Assembly: GCA_003488415.1 (NCBI GenBank)
Contig: DNLQ01000177.1
Coordinates: 1 to 7,065 of the forward strand
Length of the DNA stretch: 7,065 bases
Source of the DNA: Ruminococcus sp.
GTDB taxonomy: Bacteria > Bacillota > Clostridia > Oscillospirales > Ruminococcaceae
Direction of reading: 5' to 3'
In this document: positions 5,998 through 7,065 of the stretch, in pieces
Position numbering within the stretch: the first letter of the stretch is position 1
Layout: the number at the start of each line of letters is the position of its first letter
Made by a program: the position numbers and the translations under genes
Notes under the pieces: generated by a model
Told to the model about the DNA's origin: nothing
The model's database searches: none
What the model saw: the letters and a program-made list of their open reading frames with translations, nothing else

Positions 5998-6951
5998 TTA
6001 CCTTATTTGTACAGTCCCGTTATTCTCCAGCTGTCTCAGCAGGGTGAGCCTTGCCTCGTCACGGCGCTCCGGCTTTATCATATAGTACATATAATGCTCG
6101 ATAAGGCTGAACAGTCCCAGGGAGCGTCCCTCTATCTTGAACTGCTCAAAGCCCATAGGCACGTACTTCTCCCATATATCCTCCGGTGAGATGAAGTTCT
6201 TCAGTCCCTTTATGTCGAAAACCGTGCGCTCCATGCACTTGCATTCGTATACCGGGCGGTACTCCGGGTGAGCTTCTTCATATCCGGCGAAGTCAAAGGG
6301 CTTTCCGGTCCTGCGGCTAACGTGCTGAGCGTAGAGTATCTGCTCCTCACCGATGTAACGGTAGTGGTCGGAGCGGTACTTGCAGCCGGGATTGCAGCAG
6401 GCGTTCACAAGTATCTCGCACTTCTTCTTGTCAGGTATCTTTTCAAGAGTCTCCATATCGTGGTTGAGGTCGTAGTCTATCACCACTATATGATAATCGC
6501 TTCCGACCTCGGAATAAAGAGCCTCCGGATCGGTTATGCGCTTGCAGGTGGAGCTTGTGAGCTTGTAGCCGGGATAGTTCTTCCTTATGTAGTCCTCCAG
6601 CAGCGGAGACATAACTATAGCTTCATTCATGCCGTTGTCCGCAAGCTGCATCACCATATTGCAGAAGGGATCGCTGAGATGCTCCTCTGTAAGCATTGGA
6701 TTTGTGAAGGTGAAGCGCAGGGGGATGTTCCTGTTGTTGAAGGTGCTGATGACCTGTTTTATGAATCCTTCCTCGCAGATCCCCTCCTGGAAGCGTCCGC
6801 CGTTCCACATTGACGGCGGGAAAGCTCCGTATACAGAGGCTATCTCCACTCCCTCACGGAAGAATTCCGGACGCCTTTTCAGCATCTCTGCAAAGGTAAC
6901 GTTGAGTCTGAAATGCCGGGTGAAGTCCGGCAGGTGAAAACGTACTCGCAC
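5998..6951 (-). CDS. U32 peptidase-like TIM-barrel protein, probable Fe-S protein, function unknown
   Basis: 317-aa soluble protein without signal peptide or membrane segments. I do not recognise a named gene. Features like the U32 peptidase group (TrhP/YrrO, UbiU/UbiV) are: a strand-helix order that suggests a barrel, NACCNPGCKYRSDHY (183-197) resembling the conserved Asn-Cys-rich segment of that group, and the motif FKIEGR (271-276), typical near the end of its core domain. Cysteines C185, C186, C190, C237 and C239 could bind an iron-sulfur cluster, but their spacing differs from the UbiU pattern I know. Known members act in tRNA hydroxylation or oxygen-independent ubiquinone hydroxylation, so an RNA or small-molecule modifying role is possible but unproven. 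Start: GTG 6951 has AGGAGG (6964-6959) 7 nt upstream. It is a single gene with its own promoter and shares the terminator with spoVAE. Confidence 0.6.
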   Translation of the reverse strand: MRVRFHLPDFTRHFRLNVTFAEMLKRRPEFFREGVEIASVYGAFPPSMWNGGRFQEGICEEGFIKQVISTFNNRNIPLRFTFTNPMLTEEHLSDPFCNMVMQLADNGMNEAIVMSPLLEDYIRKNYPGYKLTSSTCKRITDPEALYSEVGSDYHIVVIDYDLNHDMETLEKIPDKKKCEILVNACCNPGCKYRSDHYRYIGEEQILYAQHVSRRTGKPFDFAGYEEAHPEYRPVYECKCMERTVFDIKGLKNFISPEDIWEKYVPMGFEQFKIEGRSLGLFSLIEHYMYYMIKPERRDEARLTLLRQLENNGTVQIR

Positions 6952-6980
6952 AGCCGTTCCTCCTTTTCCGATATATTTTA

Positions 6981-7009
6981 ATTATACCATTGTACCGGAG
7001 GTTTGTCAA
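6981..7009 (-). promoter_or_regulatory. Vegetative promoter of the U32-like gene
   Basis: TTGACA (7009-7004) and TATAAT (6986-6981) are exact consensus boxes with a 17-bp spacer. Transcription should start near 6974, giving a leader of only about 23 nt. The gene is therefore probably strongly expressed in growing cells unless a repressor acts on it. Confidence 0.93.
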
Positions 7010-7013
7010 TCGG

Positions 7014-7065
7014 TGAAGACACGCATGGTATACCGCCGCATGAAGACACGCATGGTATACCGCCG
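7014..7065. repeat. Tandem 27-bp repeat, at least two copies, cut by the window end
   Basis: A 25-bp sequence (7014-7038) is repeated exactly at 7041-7065, with two bases between, so the period is 27. Each copy contains the 8-bp palindrome GGTATACC (7027-7034 and 7054-7061). The array may continue past the window. It starts 4 bp upstream of the -35 box of the U32-like gene. Because 27 is a multiple of three, both strands have an open frame through it: on the minus strand a nonapeptide MRRYTMRVF repeats and then stops at TGA 7008-7006. Coding and non-coding explanations are both open. Confidence 0.85.

Noticed and set aside
6268..6813. 181-aa open frame on the plus strand opposite the U32-like gene
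   Set aside because: It is a hydrophobic-looking shadow of a gene with its own promoter, ribosome-binding site and conserved motifs on the other strand.
7014..7065. CRISPR array
   Set aside because: The units are separated by only 2 bp, so there are no spacers, and no cas gene is in the window.

Overview
The window looks like chromosomal DNA from a spore-forming, anaerobic Firmicute of the class Clostridia. Ruminococcus or a close Oscillospiraceae relative is my best guess, made from the style of the proteins and not from any search. The evidence is strong AGGAGG ribosome-binding sites, two exact TTGACA-17-TATAAT promoters, spoVA sporulation genes, a tetrahydrofolate (THF) riboswitch in front of a folate ECF transporter gene, and a LytS-type kinase paired with a SARP-type response regulator. 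Both of the last two arrangements are known from gut Clostridia. I see no insertion sequence, phage gene, CRISPR array, tRNA or rRNA.

Layout. Positions 1-43 hold a perfect hairpin terminator. The minus strand from 4384 down to 56 carries promoter, THF riboswitch, folT (ECF folate-binding S component), folC (folylpolyglutamate synthase), then a 165-bp gap, a membrane sensor histidine kinase and its response regulator. folT/folC and kinase/regulator each overlap at their ends, so each pair is probably translationally coupled. The gap between folC and the kinase has no clear terminator but holds repeated octamers and a weak promoter candidate.

Divergently, on the plus strand, spoVAD and spoVAE (4533-5914) form a compact pair. 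They end at a 14-bp bidirectional terminator (5915-5948) shared with a convergent minus-strand gene (5998-6951) for a cysteine-rich protein that resembles the U32 peptidase/TrhP/UbiU-V group. That gene has its own consensus promoter. Just upstream of its -35 box the window ends inside a tandem 27-bp repeat.

How the genes work together. folT and folC make a salvage-and-retain unit: FolT brings folate in with the shared ECF module, encoded elsewhere, and FolC adds glutamates so that the folate stays in the cell. The riboswitch would tie this to the THF level. The kinase/regulator pair has no recognisable target here. SpoVAD and SpoVAE belong to the channel that moves dipicolinic acid across the forespore inner membrane, but the usual third partner, spoVAC, is not next to them. 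The most interesting points are the folT leader with its competing pairings, the lone spoVAD-spoVAE pair, the U32-like protein with unusual cysteine spacing, and the terminal repeat.
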